Source: Shewanella electrodiphila (lineage in GTDB: Bacteria > Pseudomonadota > Gammaproteobacteria > Enterobacterales > Shewanellaceae). From it: a stretch of 64,000 nucleotides of DNA. Shown here in pieces: positions 54,584 through 62,714 of the stretch. Location of the stretch: the NCBI RefSeq assembly GCF_023283985.1, contig NZ_JAKIKU010000009.1, positions 62,001 to 126,000 on the forward strand. The letters run 5' to 3'. The position numbers and the translations under genes are program-made. Within the stretch, counting starts at the first letter, position 1; every line of letters starts with the position of its first letter. The notes below the pieces were generated by a model. That model worked only from the letters and a program-made list of their open reading frames with translations. It had not been told where the DNA came from and did not search any database.

Positions 54584-54904
54584 GCTTTTGTGGTAAATTT
54601 TTGTACATTGTAAGCAGGACTGCTGTTTCGAGTTAGTCGCTGAATGAATATTTACAGATAAATATTCAATTTATTTTGTAAACACAAAGTGTCTGTTTAT
54701 CAATTGGCCAAAACCGCAGCTATACAGACGCTTATCACACCAGGTATTTCTTCCTTTTTATTCAACTCTTCATCCTAAAAGCGATAAATGGATTCTGTAA
54801 CAGTCATTTACAATTATGTTTTTGATGAGTAAAGTGATTATCAATTCTGTTGTGTTTAACTGTTAGAACATTTGGTAGTGGTGACTTAACTGCCGTGCGT
54901 CTTA
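54584..54904. other. Intergenic region before the Nudix regulator
   Basis: About 320 bp without a gene. It holds TGTAAACA (54677-54684, within TTTGTAAACACAAA) and a loose inverted repeat AAGTGTCTGT (54688-54697)/ACAGACGCTT (54724-54733). Either could be a regulatory site for the gene that follows. Confidence 0.35.
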
Positions 54905-55663
54905 ATGTTTTATATCAAAGCTTGCTTTAATAATTGGAAACCTCCTGTGAATTTTATAAATGAAGTTATTGATGAAGAAACCATCCCAACTGATTGTATT
55001 AGTAACTTAACCGTCGATAATCTTATTTTTACCCTACATGAAGGCAAACTGAAAGTGTTGCTGGTTAAATATAATCAAGGGCTTGCAACAAATAAGTGGG
55101 GACTAGTAGGTCACTGGGTTCGTAGTAATGAAAACCTTGAAACGGCAGCATCTCGAGTTGTAAAAAATACTACAGGTGTTGAAAACTTGTACTTAGACCA
55201 ACTTGGTGCATTTGGCGATGTTGACCGCTATCCTGCTAGACGCATTATTACCATTGCTTTTTATTCCTTAGTCCGTTTTGATGACACCAACTTAACTCAT
55301 GGTGCTAATGCGATTGAGTGTGAATGGTTCGATGTTAGACAAGTACCAACACTGATGTTTGATCATGATAATATTTTGGCCAGTTGTTTAAATCATCTGA
55401 AATACAAAGTAAGGCATGAACCTATTGGTTTCAGTTTATTACCTGAAAAGTTCACTCTGTTACAACTGCAAGATTTATATGAATCTATATTGGGCGTAAC
55501 GCTAGATAAACCCAACTTCCGCAGAAAAATATTAAAAATGGATTTACTCATCGACTGTAAAGAAAAGCAACGCAATGTAGCGCATCGTGCCGCTGCATTG
55601 TATCGGTTTGATGTGGAAGTCTATGAAAAATTAGCACAATTCGGTTATACATTCGAATACTAA
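54905..55663 (+). CDS. Nudix-domain transcriptional regulator (NrtR/AraR-like)
   Basis: A 252-residue protein: an N-terminal Nudix fold (NLTVDNLIFTLHEGKLKVLLVKY, in part, to about residue 165) followed by a winged-helix region (FTLLQLQDLYESILGVTLDKPNFRRKIL). This architecture defines NrtR-type regulators, some of which control sugar genes. The Nudix box is degenerate: the usual GGxxxxxE has become LVGHWVRSNENLETAASRVV. It therefore probably senses a ligand and lacks hydrolase activity. The start is uncertain; the first ATG has no clear ribosome site. It sits just before the symporter gene, which it may control. Confidence 0.85.
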   Translation: MFYIKACFNNWKPPVNFINEVIDEETIPTDCISNLTVDNLIFTLHEGKLKVLLVKYNQGLATNKWGLVGHWVRSNENLETAASRVVKNTTGVENLYLDQLGAFGDVDRYPARRIITIAFYSLVRFDDTNLTHGANAIECEWFDVRQVPTLMFDHDNILASCLNHLKYKVRHEPIGFSLLPEKFTLLQLQDLYESILGVTLDKPNFRRKILKMDLLIDCKEKQRNVAHRAAALYRFDVEVYEKLAQFGYTFEY

Positions 55664-55684
55664 AATCAAATTTAAAAATATCAC

Positions 55685-55710
55685 AAAGACAGCATTCGCT
55701 GTCTTTTTTT
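55685..55710 (+). terminator. Nudix regulator terminator
   Basis: AAAGACAGC/GCTGTCTTT with an ATTC loop and a T-run, about 20 bp past the stop. Confidence 0.9.
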
Positions 55711-55736
55711 ACATCCTGTTAAAAGTTAATCAAAAT

Positions 55737-55744
55737 TGTTTACA
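55737..55744. promoter_or_regulatory. TGTTTACA box before the symporter gene
   Basis: Sits in an imperfect palindrome ATTGT-TT-ACAAT (55735-55746), 52 bp before the symporter ATG. The same octamer occurs in front of the Nudix regulator and, as an inverted pair, of galE. Confidence 0.35.
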
Positions 55745-55797
55745 ATGTTAATGGTTTGATATAGTGTTTGTGACTATAACCTTTAGTTGGAACAGTA

Positions 55798-57153
55798 ATG
55801 GACACTTTTATTAATAAACTCAGCATTAAAGAAAAGCTTGGATATGGCCTTGGGGACACTGCAAGTAATATCGTGTTTCAAATGGTCGCTAATTTCATGC
55901 TGATTTTCTATACCGATGTTTATGGCTTGTCGGCAGCTGCAGCTGGCACATTACTTCTATCAGTACGATTGTTTGATGGATTCACTGATCCAATTATGGG
56001 CGGAATCGCCGACAGAACCCGTACACGTTGGGGCTCATATAGACCTTACATTCTATTTTTAGCATTACCTTACGGTCTATTAGCCTGTTTAGCGTTTATA
56101 ACTCCTGATTTTGATAGCACAGGCAAACTCATATATGCCTACGTTACTTATGGACTGTTAATGACATGTTACACCGCAATTAATATTCCTTATGGTGCAT
56201 TAGGCGGAGTGATGGCGTCAGATCCTAAAGAACGTACATCATTACAATCATATCGATTTGCCATGGCAATGGCTGCATTAGTGGTTATCGTTTGGGCAAT
56301 ACCGCGTTTAGTTGAATATTTCGGTCAAGGCGAAGATGCTGTTGGTTATCCGCTAGCGATGATATTCATGGGCTCATTAGCTGCAGTTTGTTTTTTATTG
56401 TGTTTTGCAATGACAAAGGAAACATTAACCAACGAAACTGATAAACATGAGCGCTCAACTCAGAGTATTTTTAAAGACTTTTTTCAGCTATTTAAAAATG
56501 ACCAATGGCTTGTTATCGCGATTATTAGTCTTGCTACGTTGATCCTTATCGGAATTCGAGCATCTGTTGCACCGCACTATATTAAATATTACATCGGTGA
56601 TGAGGACTTACTATCAAACTTCTTAACCTTGGCGGCAGTTGGTTCAGTCTTGGGGGCAATCTCGACTAACTTCCTCTCTAAATTCATTGAGAAAAAGATT
56701 TTGTTTCAAGTGGCTTTAGTGGTTGTGATCATTTCTCATTCATTATTTTACGTCATTGATAGTAATCAAATCGCACTTATATTTGTGACTTATTTCATTG
56801 CTAACTTTGCACATATGATCATAACGCCCATCATGTTTTCTATGGTTGCTGACACTGTTGATTATGGTGTTGAGAAAATCGGCAAAAGACTGACTGCAAT
56901 TACATTTTCTGGACATTTACTGGCAATTAAATTTGGTTTTGCAATTGGTGGGGCGTTAGCTGGTTGGATATTATCAGCTTATGATTATATTCCTAATCAA
57001 GTGCAAACAGATCATACACTATCAGGTATTTTACTTGCCTTCGCTGGTATACCTATTATTTGCACGGTTGTTTGTCTAGTTGTTATTAGTAAATATCGAT
57101 TAACAGAATTAGAAGTTAAAAAGATTCAATTAAACCTGGCTGAAATTAAGTGA
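55798..57153 (+). CDS. GPH-family sugar:cation symporter
   Basis: A 451-residue inner-membrane transporter of the glycoside-pentoside-hexuronide family with about 12 transmembrane segments. The family N-terminus is plain: KEKLGYGLGDTASNIVFQM and FDGFTDPIMGGIADRTRTRWGSYRPY (both given in part). NIPYGALGGVMASDPKERTSLQSYR follows in part. It probably imports xylosides or xylo-oligosaccharides for the intracellular GH43 enzymes. GGAACAGTA precedes the ATG. The second GH43 gene follows after 90 bp. Confidence 0.93.
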   Translation: MDTFINKLSIKEKLGYGLGDTASNIVFQMVANFMLIFYTDVYGLSAAAAGTLLLSVRLFDGFTDPIMGGIADRTRTRWGSYRPYILFLALPYGLLACLAFITPDFDSTGKLIYAYVTYGLLMTCYTAINIPYGALGGVMASDPKERTSLQSYRFAMAMAALVVIVWAIPRLVEYFGQGEDAVGYPLAMIFMGSLAAVCFLLCFAMTKETLTNETDKHERSTQSIFKDFFQLFKNDQWLVIAIISLATLILIGIRASVAPHYIKYYIGDEDLLSNFLTLAAVGSVLGAISTNFLSKFIEKKILFQVALVVVIISHSLFYVIDSNQIALIFVTYFIANFAHMIITPIMFSMVADTVDYGVEKIGKRLTAITFSGHLLAIKFGFAIGGALAGWILSAYDYIPNQVQTDHTLSGILLAFAGIPIICTVVCLVVISKYRLTELEVKKIQLNLAEIK

Positions 57154-57160
57154 AGTTAAG

Positions 57161-57187
57161 AAACCTTATTCATAATAATTAAGGTTT
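57161..57187 (+). other. Hairpin between symporter and GH43 genes
   Basis: AAACCTTA/TAAGGTTT stem with an 11-base loop and no T-run. It may shape transcript processing; a full terminator is unlikely. Confidence 0.4.
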
Positions 57188-57243
57188 AACTTACTTATGT
57201 GCTGGTGAATTAAACATATTATAAATATTTTTGAGGAATTGTT

Positions 57244-58311
57244 ATGGCTTCTGCCGTAAATAAAAGGGAAATCATGATTAATAATGAAGTGAGTGATGCT
57301 GAAAGGAAGCAAGCATTAGATATTAAAAAAGCCAATTCTTTTAAACAAAAGGATGAAGCATTAATTACTAGCATTTATACAGCAGATCCATCTGCTCATG
57401 TTTTCAATAATAAAATATATATTTATCCTTCTCATGATATTGAAACAGATAATGCTATTAATGATGATGGCGACCACTTTGCAATGAATGATTATCATGT
57501 CTTGTCTATTGAGAATGACACAAATGAAGTTATTGATCATGGTGTCGCATTAAGTCTTGAGAATGTTAAGTGGGCTAGCAAACAACTTTGGGCGCCAGAT
57601 GCAGCGCATAAAAATGGTACTTATTATTTCTATTTTCCCGCACGAGATTTAGAAGGGATTTTCAGAATAGGCGTTGCGACAAGTTTATCTCCAGCAGGGC
57701 CATTTATCGCTGAAGACAGTTACATCGAAGGATCTTTTAGTATCGACCCTGCTATTTTTGAAGATGATGATGGTAGTTATTACTTATATTTCGGTGGTTT
57801 ATGGGGCGGTCAATTACAAAACTGGCATCAAGGACAATTTTCATCTGAAGATCAATATCCAGCTGATGATCAAGCTTCATTACCAGCAAAGATGGCTAAA
57901 CTATCAGACGATATGTTGTCACTTGCCGAACCTGTGAAAGATATTGTGATCCTTGATGAAGATGGAAACGCCATCACAACTGAAGACAATGAACGCCGCT
58001 TTTTTGAAGCGTCATGGGTTCATAAATATAATGGTAAATACTATTTTTCATACTCAACAGGCGATACCCATAATATCGCATATGGTATTGGTGATAACCC
58101 TTATGGGCCTTTTTTTTACCAAGGAGTGATATTAAACCCAGTGTTAGGCTGGACAAATCATCATTCAATTGTATCCCATCAAGGCAAATGGTTTTTATTT
58201 TACCATGACTCTACTTTATCAAAGGGTCAGACACATTTACGATGCGTTAAAAAAACAGAATTACTTCACGATGAAAATGGAAAGATAATCACAATAACGG
58301 CTTATGAATAA
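57244..58311 (+). CDS. GH43 glycoside hydrolase (xylosidase/arabinofuranosidase type)
   Basis: A 355-residue single-domain GH43 propeller, different from the longer enzyme at 46590. The base Asp is in YTADPSAHVFNNKIYIYPS, the second Asp in SFSIDPAIFEDDDGSYYLYF, in part, and the acid Glu in RRFFEASWVHKYNGKYY. LWAPDAAHKNGTYYFYFPA is a strong family segment. No signal peptide, so it acts on imported oligosaccharides. GAGGAA lies 6 bases before the ATG. The exact substrate (xylose or arabinose side chains) is not clear from sequence alone. Confidence 0.9.
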   Translation: MASAVNKREIMINNEVSDAERKQALDIKKANSFKQKDEALITSIYTADPSAHVFNNKIYIYPSHDIETDNAINDDGDHFAMNDYHVLSIENDTNEVIDHGVALSLENVKWASKQLWAPDAAHKNGTYYFYFPARDLEGIFRIGVATSLSPAGPFIAEDSYIEGSFSIDPAIFEDDDGSYYLYFGGLWGGQLQNWHQGQFSSEDQYPADDQASLPAKMAKLSDDMLSLAEPVKDIVILDEDGNAITTEDNERRFFEASWVHKYNGKYYFSYSTGDTHNIAYGIGDNPYGPFFYQGVILNPVLGWTNHHSIVSHQGKWFLFYHDSTLSKGQTHLRCVKKTELLHDENGKIITITAYE

Positions 58312-58551
58312 AGAAATCATAGTTTAGGTTGTGATTTTTATTTGCCCAAATAAGTAATAGTCATAAAGACTAACTACTGGTAACCAATTAGGTTTTAAGC
58401 CTAATAACGCAGAAAAGTTTACACATTTAATAAAGCAATAAATGAGCAGAGAATCGACAAACTATAGCTTTATATTGAATTTAACGATTTAATAACATAC
58501 GAAATCGATTGCCGTCTTTGTTAGTACTCTTTATTGGATTTTTAAATCAAG

Positions 58552-58583
58552 AAATTAGTGACTTCTGGGGAAGTCACTAATTT
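58552..58583 (+). promoter_or_regulatory. Leader hairpin upstream of the TonB receptor
   Basis: A perfect 14-bp stem, AAATTAGTGACTTC/GAAGTCACTAATTT, with a TGGG tetraloop, 51 bases before the receptor ATG. A smaller hairpin ATTGCC/GGCAAT follows at 58595-58611. There is no T-run on either strand, so mRNA stability or translational control is more likely than termination. Confidence 0.65.
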
Positions 58584-58633
58584 AAAAAGGAGTCATTGCC
58601 ATATTGGCAATAACGAAGCGAGGGGAGAGTGAA

Positions 58634-61600
58634 ATGTTTAATAAAAAGATAATAACCACTTCAATTCTAGCAGCACTAGGTTCTATGGCTGCAACACAGA
58701 ACAGTTTTGCTGATGAAGCAACTGATGAAGTAGAAGTGATTCAAGTTACAGGTATTCGTAGCAGTTTAGTCCGTTCAATGGATTTAAAGCGAGAAGCAAA
58801 TGGCGTAGTCGATGCTATTTCTGCTGAAGATATCGGAAAATTCCCTGATACTAACTTAGCTGAATCATTACAACGTATCACTGGTGTTTCGATTGATCGT
58901 TCAAACGGTGAAGGGAGTACTGTCACTGTACGTGGTTTTGGGTCAGAGCAAAATTTAATTACTTTAAATGGTCGCCAACTACCGAACACTACAGGTAGCC
59001 GTACCTTTGATTTCGCAAATATAGCTGCAGAAAGTGTATCAGGTGTTGAAGTTTATAAAACTTCAGATGCCAGTGTTACTTCTGGCGGTATCGGTGCGAC
59101 AATTAATTTAACCAGTTTTAAACCACTAAGCGCGCCCGGTTTAACAGCAACGATTTCAGGTAAAGCTGTTGATGATCAATCAACTGAGACTGGTGGTGTC
59201 ACGCCTGAACTGAGTGGTTTATATTCACAGACTTTTGCTGATGACACATTCGGTATCGCTATATCGGGTAGTTATCAAGAACGCGAAAGTGGTATGAAAC
59301 AATTCCTTCAAGATCAGGGGTATCGCGCAAGTGATTACACCAATACAGGTTGGGGTGGTGTTCCTGCTGGTGAAGCCGGTGGTTCAAACCGTCCAACATC
59401 TGGAATTTACTCAAACCCTCAACAGCCACGTTATGTTATTGAAGAACGTCAACGTGAACGTATTAATGGTCAATTAACGCTGCAATACCGTCCTATAGAA
59501 ACGTTAACTATTACAGCGGATTACACGACTTTTAGAAATACTATTGAAGAGCAACACACTGATGCATCAGTTTGGTTTAACTATGCAGGTGATCGAAGTG
59601 AATCAGTATGGACTGGCGAGCCCAATGCTGTACCCCTTATTTACTCTGAAATTTATGACATTAATAGCCCTGCAGATTTGCGAGATACTTCATTAACAGT
59701 AGGTGCTTGGGGCCGTGAAGAAATCACAGATTCAATAGGGTTAAATATTGATTGGCAAGTAACTGAGGATTTAGTGTTAACACTGGATCATCACAGCTCT
59801 AAAGCCAATATGGAAGCAACTGATCCGCGCCATGGTACGCGAAACAATGTTCAACTGCCTTCATATACTCGTACTCGTTCTGGTCTTGATTTAACAGGAA
59901 GCCTACCTGGTATTGCTATCGGTGATATTGAGAACTTTAATCCAAGTACCATGCGTTTATCGGGTAGTTGGTTTGCCAATGATAAATATACTTCAGAAAT
60001 TGATCAAACTCAGTTGGATGGTAAGTATCATTTAAACAGTGATTTAAGTATCGATTTTGGTGTGTCAGTTAATACAGTTAATAACCGCTATCGCCATACT
60101 CAAGTACAACGTCCTGATTGGGGCGGAGTGGGTGAAGAAGGTGATTTCGAAGATATTAATTGGACTGAAGACACCATCTTAGACAAGTTTGATGACAGCA
60201 CTGGCAATTTTGAAGGAACAGCGACTCAAAGTGATTATGATTTATTCAATCGTATTTTCTTTGCTGATTTTGACGAAATTATTAATGCTGCAGAATACGC
60301 AGATCCCGTAGCTAATGTTGATGGTTTATATGGTGACTGTCAGGCCGCATCAGGCGCAGCAGCTGGACCTAATGGTGAAGGCCAGTTCTGTGCTTCAACC
60401 CAGTGGGATGCTGATACTAACCGCTTTACTGAAGAAGAAACCACCGCTGCTTACATTCAAGCCAATTACTTAGGTGACATGTTTGATATGCCATTTAGTG
60501 TGCATGTTGGCTTACGTTATGAGCAAACAGATGTGGTATCAACAGCATCAGCACCAGGTTATAGCCGTGTTGAGTGGAATGAAGATACATCGACTTCAGT
60601 TACAGGGCAAACAGGTATTGAAACCTTAAGTCAAAGTGCAGATTATGATTTGTTCTTACCTAACATTAACTTCAATCTTGATGTAACTGACGAATTACGT
60701 GTCCGTGCTGCTGCGGGTAAGACGATTTCTCGTGCGGGTTATAACTCATTACTAGGTGGAACCACAATTAATACCGGCGGTAACTTAAGCGGTTATACCG
60801 GTAGTTCAGGTAACCCTGGCCTTGAGCCATTAGAGTCAATCAATTACGACTTATCGACAGAGTGGTATTACGACGAAGGAAGCTATGCATCTATCGGCTA
60901 CTTCAAAAAAGACGTGTCGAACTGGATTAGTTATGGATCGAAACAATCTGATATTTTCAATTTGTCAGATCCACTTAATGGCGATAAATTTAATGCGGCA
61001 GTTACTGCTTTAGGTGCTAATGCGTCAAATGAACAAATTAGAACTTATATCTTTGAAAATTATGCAGATGATCCAAATGTAACACCAAATTTTGATGAAG
61101 ATGGACTGCTTGATGGCGGTAGTATTGTTGGCGACCCATTAACAGATGAAGGTGTAGTATTTAACCTTAATGTCCCTGTGAATGGCGATACAGAACATAC
61201 TATCGATGGTTTTGAATTCAACGTTCAACATCTATTTTGGGACTCAGGTTTTGGGGGGATAGCTAACTACACCATGGTTGATTCTGACCTGCAATATGAT
61301 GATAGTTCGCTGGAAGATACTGAAGCATTGGTTGGCTTAAGTGATACCGCAAATTTAGTCTTGTTCTATGATAACTACGGTTTTCAAGCTCGTATAGCTT
61401 ATAACTGGCGCGATCAATTCTTATCAGACAAAAGAGTTAACGGTGATTTAACTACGCCTATTTATACTGAAGAATATTATCAAATAGACTTTAATGTTAG
61501 TTATGATATTCCTGCTGTTGAGGGCCTAACCGTCTTTGCTGAAGGTATTAACATCACTGAAGAAGCCGTAAGAAAACATGGTCGTCAAAACCAATTAGTG

Positions 61601-61657
61601 TTTGAAACAACACAAACTGGCGCAAGATATGGTTTAGGGGTTCGCTATACGTTCTAG
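58634..61657 (+). CDS. TonB-dependent receptor (Caulobacter/Xanthomonas carbohydrate type)
   Basis: A 1007-residue outer-membrane transporter. The signal peptide is residues 1-26 (ends NSFA). A TonB-box-like EVEVIQVTG is at about 32-40. The plug (SLQRITGVSIDRSNGEG, TVRGFGSEQNLITLNGRQLP) extends to about 170 and is followed by a 22-strand barrel. It ends in the aromatic RYGLGVRYTF. This is the large subclass often found in polysaccharide loci with SapC and halogenase-like genes. Start chosen at ATG 58634 after GGGGAGAG; the frame opens 10 codons earlier. It probably takes up xylan fragments. Confidence 0.93.
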   Translation: MFNKKIITTSILAALGSMAATQNSFADEATDEVEVIQVTGIRSSLVRSMDLKREANGVVDAISAEDIGKFPDTNLAESLQRITGVSIDRSNGEGSTVTVRGFGSEQNLITLNGRQLPNTTGSRTFDFANIAAESVSGVEVYKTSDASVTSGGIGATINLTSFKPLSAPGLTATISGKAVDDQSTETGGVTPELSGLYSQTFADDTFGIAISGSYQERESGMKQFLQDQGYRASDYTNTGWGGVPAGEAGGSNRPTSGIYSNPQQPRYVIEERQRERINGQLTLQYRPIETLTITADYTTFRNTIEEQHTDASVWFNYAGDRSESVWTGEPNAVPLIYSEIYDINSPADLRDTSLTVGAWGREEITDSIGLNIDWQVTEDLVLTLDHHSSKANMEATDPRHGTRNNVQLPSYTRTRSGLDLTGSLPGIAIGDIENFNPSTMRLSGSWFANDKYTSEIDQTQLDGKYHLNSDLSIDFGVSVNTVNNRYRHTQVQRPDWGGVGEEGDFEDINWTEDTILDKFDDSTGNFEGTATQSDYDLFNRIFFADFDEIINAAEYADPVANVDGLYGDCQAASGAAAGPNGEGQFCASTQWDADTNRFTEEETTAAYIQANYLGDMFDMPFSVHVGLRYEQTDVVSTASAPGYSRVEWNEDTSTSVTGQTGIETLSQSADYDLFLPNINFNLDVTDELRVRAAAGKTISRAGYNSLLGGTTINTGGNLSGYTGSSGNPGLEPLESINYDLSTEWYYDEGSYASIGYFKKDVSNWISYGSKQSDIFNLSDPLNGDKFNAAVTALGANASNEQIRTYIFENYADDPNVTPNFDEDGLLDGGSIVGDPLTDEGVVFNLNVPVNGDTEHTIDGFEFNVQHLFWDSGFGGIANYTMVDSDLQYDDSSLEDTEALVGLSDTANLVLFYDNYGFQARIAYNWRDQFLSDKRVNGDLTTPIYTEEYYQIDFNVSYDIPAVEGLTVFAEGINITEEAVRKHGRQNQLVFETTQTGARYGLGVRYTF

Positions 61658-61672
61658 TAGCGAGCTGTAAAT

Positions 61673-61698
61673 GATAGCGGCTGCCCCCAGTCGCTATC
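61673..61698 (+). terminator. Hairpin after the TonB receptor gene
   Basis: GATAGCG/CGCTATC stem with a 12-base loop, without a T-run. A weak terminator candidate. Confidence 0.4.
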
Positions 61699-61856
61699 AC
61701 CCTTTATCTAAATCTAGTACAAAAACTGAATTTAAAGCTAATCACAACTCGCTGTTAAATATGCATATTGTCTTCACAAAAATCATCAAATTGTATGGTT
61801 AGTTCTTCATTCACGCATGACTCAACAGTAATCAATTATTATCAAAGGGTATACCC

Positions 61857-62585
61857 ATGGCCAAGCATGTACTGCTCAATAACATTGAACATAAAGACCT
61901 TAAAATCATTACCGAGCGTTCTGCAAAATACGGCGATGACCAGTGGTTTTCCCAAACATTTGTGGCGGAATTTAAAACCGTGCAAGCTCATTATCCGATT
62001 ATGTTCCAAAAGAATGCTGATACGGGAGAATTTACCCCAGTGACTTTATTTGGCTTTACTAATAATGAGAATCTATTCTTAAACGATGGTCATTGGGATG
62101 CCAGTTATATCCCTATCTCAATGCAAAGAATGCCTTTTTATATTGGAATGCAGCAATCAACGCTAAGCAGTAACACTGAACCTCAACGTGTAATTACGCT
62201 TGATATTGACTCCCCAAGAGTGAATGAAGAAACAGGTATTGAGCTATTTCTACCCTATGGTGGTAACAGTGAATATTTAGAAAACATTGCCAATATGTTG
62301 GAGTTGCTTCACCAAGGTGTTGATGAAAATAAAATGTTTATCGAAGTCCTTACAAGATATGAGTTATTGGAAGCGGTCACTATCGACGTTGAGTTAAACA
62401 ATGCCAGCAAACATCAACTGATCGGCTTTTATTCCATTAACGAAGATATATTGGGTCAATTATCAGCAGAAAAAGTACTGCATCTGCACAAAGAGGGTTA
62501 TCTAGAAGCAATATATATGATCATTGCTTCACAAGCCCATATAAGAAAGTTGGTTGAACTTAGAAATAAGCAGCAAACACACTAG
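61857..62585 (+). CDS. SapC family protein
   Basis: A 242-residue protein of the SapC family, whose members accompany TonB receptors and tryptophan-halogenase-like enzymes. Landmarks: AEFKTVQAHYPIMFQKNADTGEF (in part), VTLFGFTNNENLFLNDGHWDASYIP (in part), RMPFYIG and the C-terminal AIYMIIASQAHIRKLVELRN. There is no signal peptide. The molecular role is not established. AAAGGG precedes the ATG. It lies between the receptor and the halogenase on one strand. Confidence 0.88.
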   Translation: MAKHVLLNNIEHKDLKIITERSAKYGDDQWFSQTFVAEFKTVQAHYPIMFQKNADTGEFTPVTLFGFTNNENLFLNDGHWDASYIPISMQRMPFYIGMQQSTLSSNTEPQRVITLDIDSPRVNEETGIELFLPYGGNSEYLENIANMLELLHQGVDENKMFIEVLTRYELLEAVTIDVELNNASKHQLIGFYSINEDILGQLSAEKVLHLHKEGYLEAIYMIIASQAHIRKLVELRNKQQTH

Positions 62586-62714
62586 TAATTTTCATATTCT
62601 TTAAAGCGTTTTAAACAAGTTTATCAAACTGTTTTATATAGATTTTATTTAAAATTTATCATAAGTTAGAAAAACAAATTCCATTAGTACTAATAAATTT
62701 TGTAGGCGACTCAC

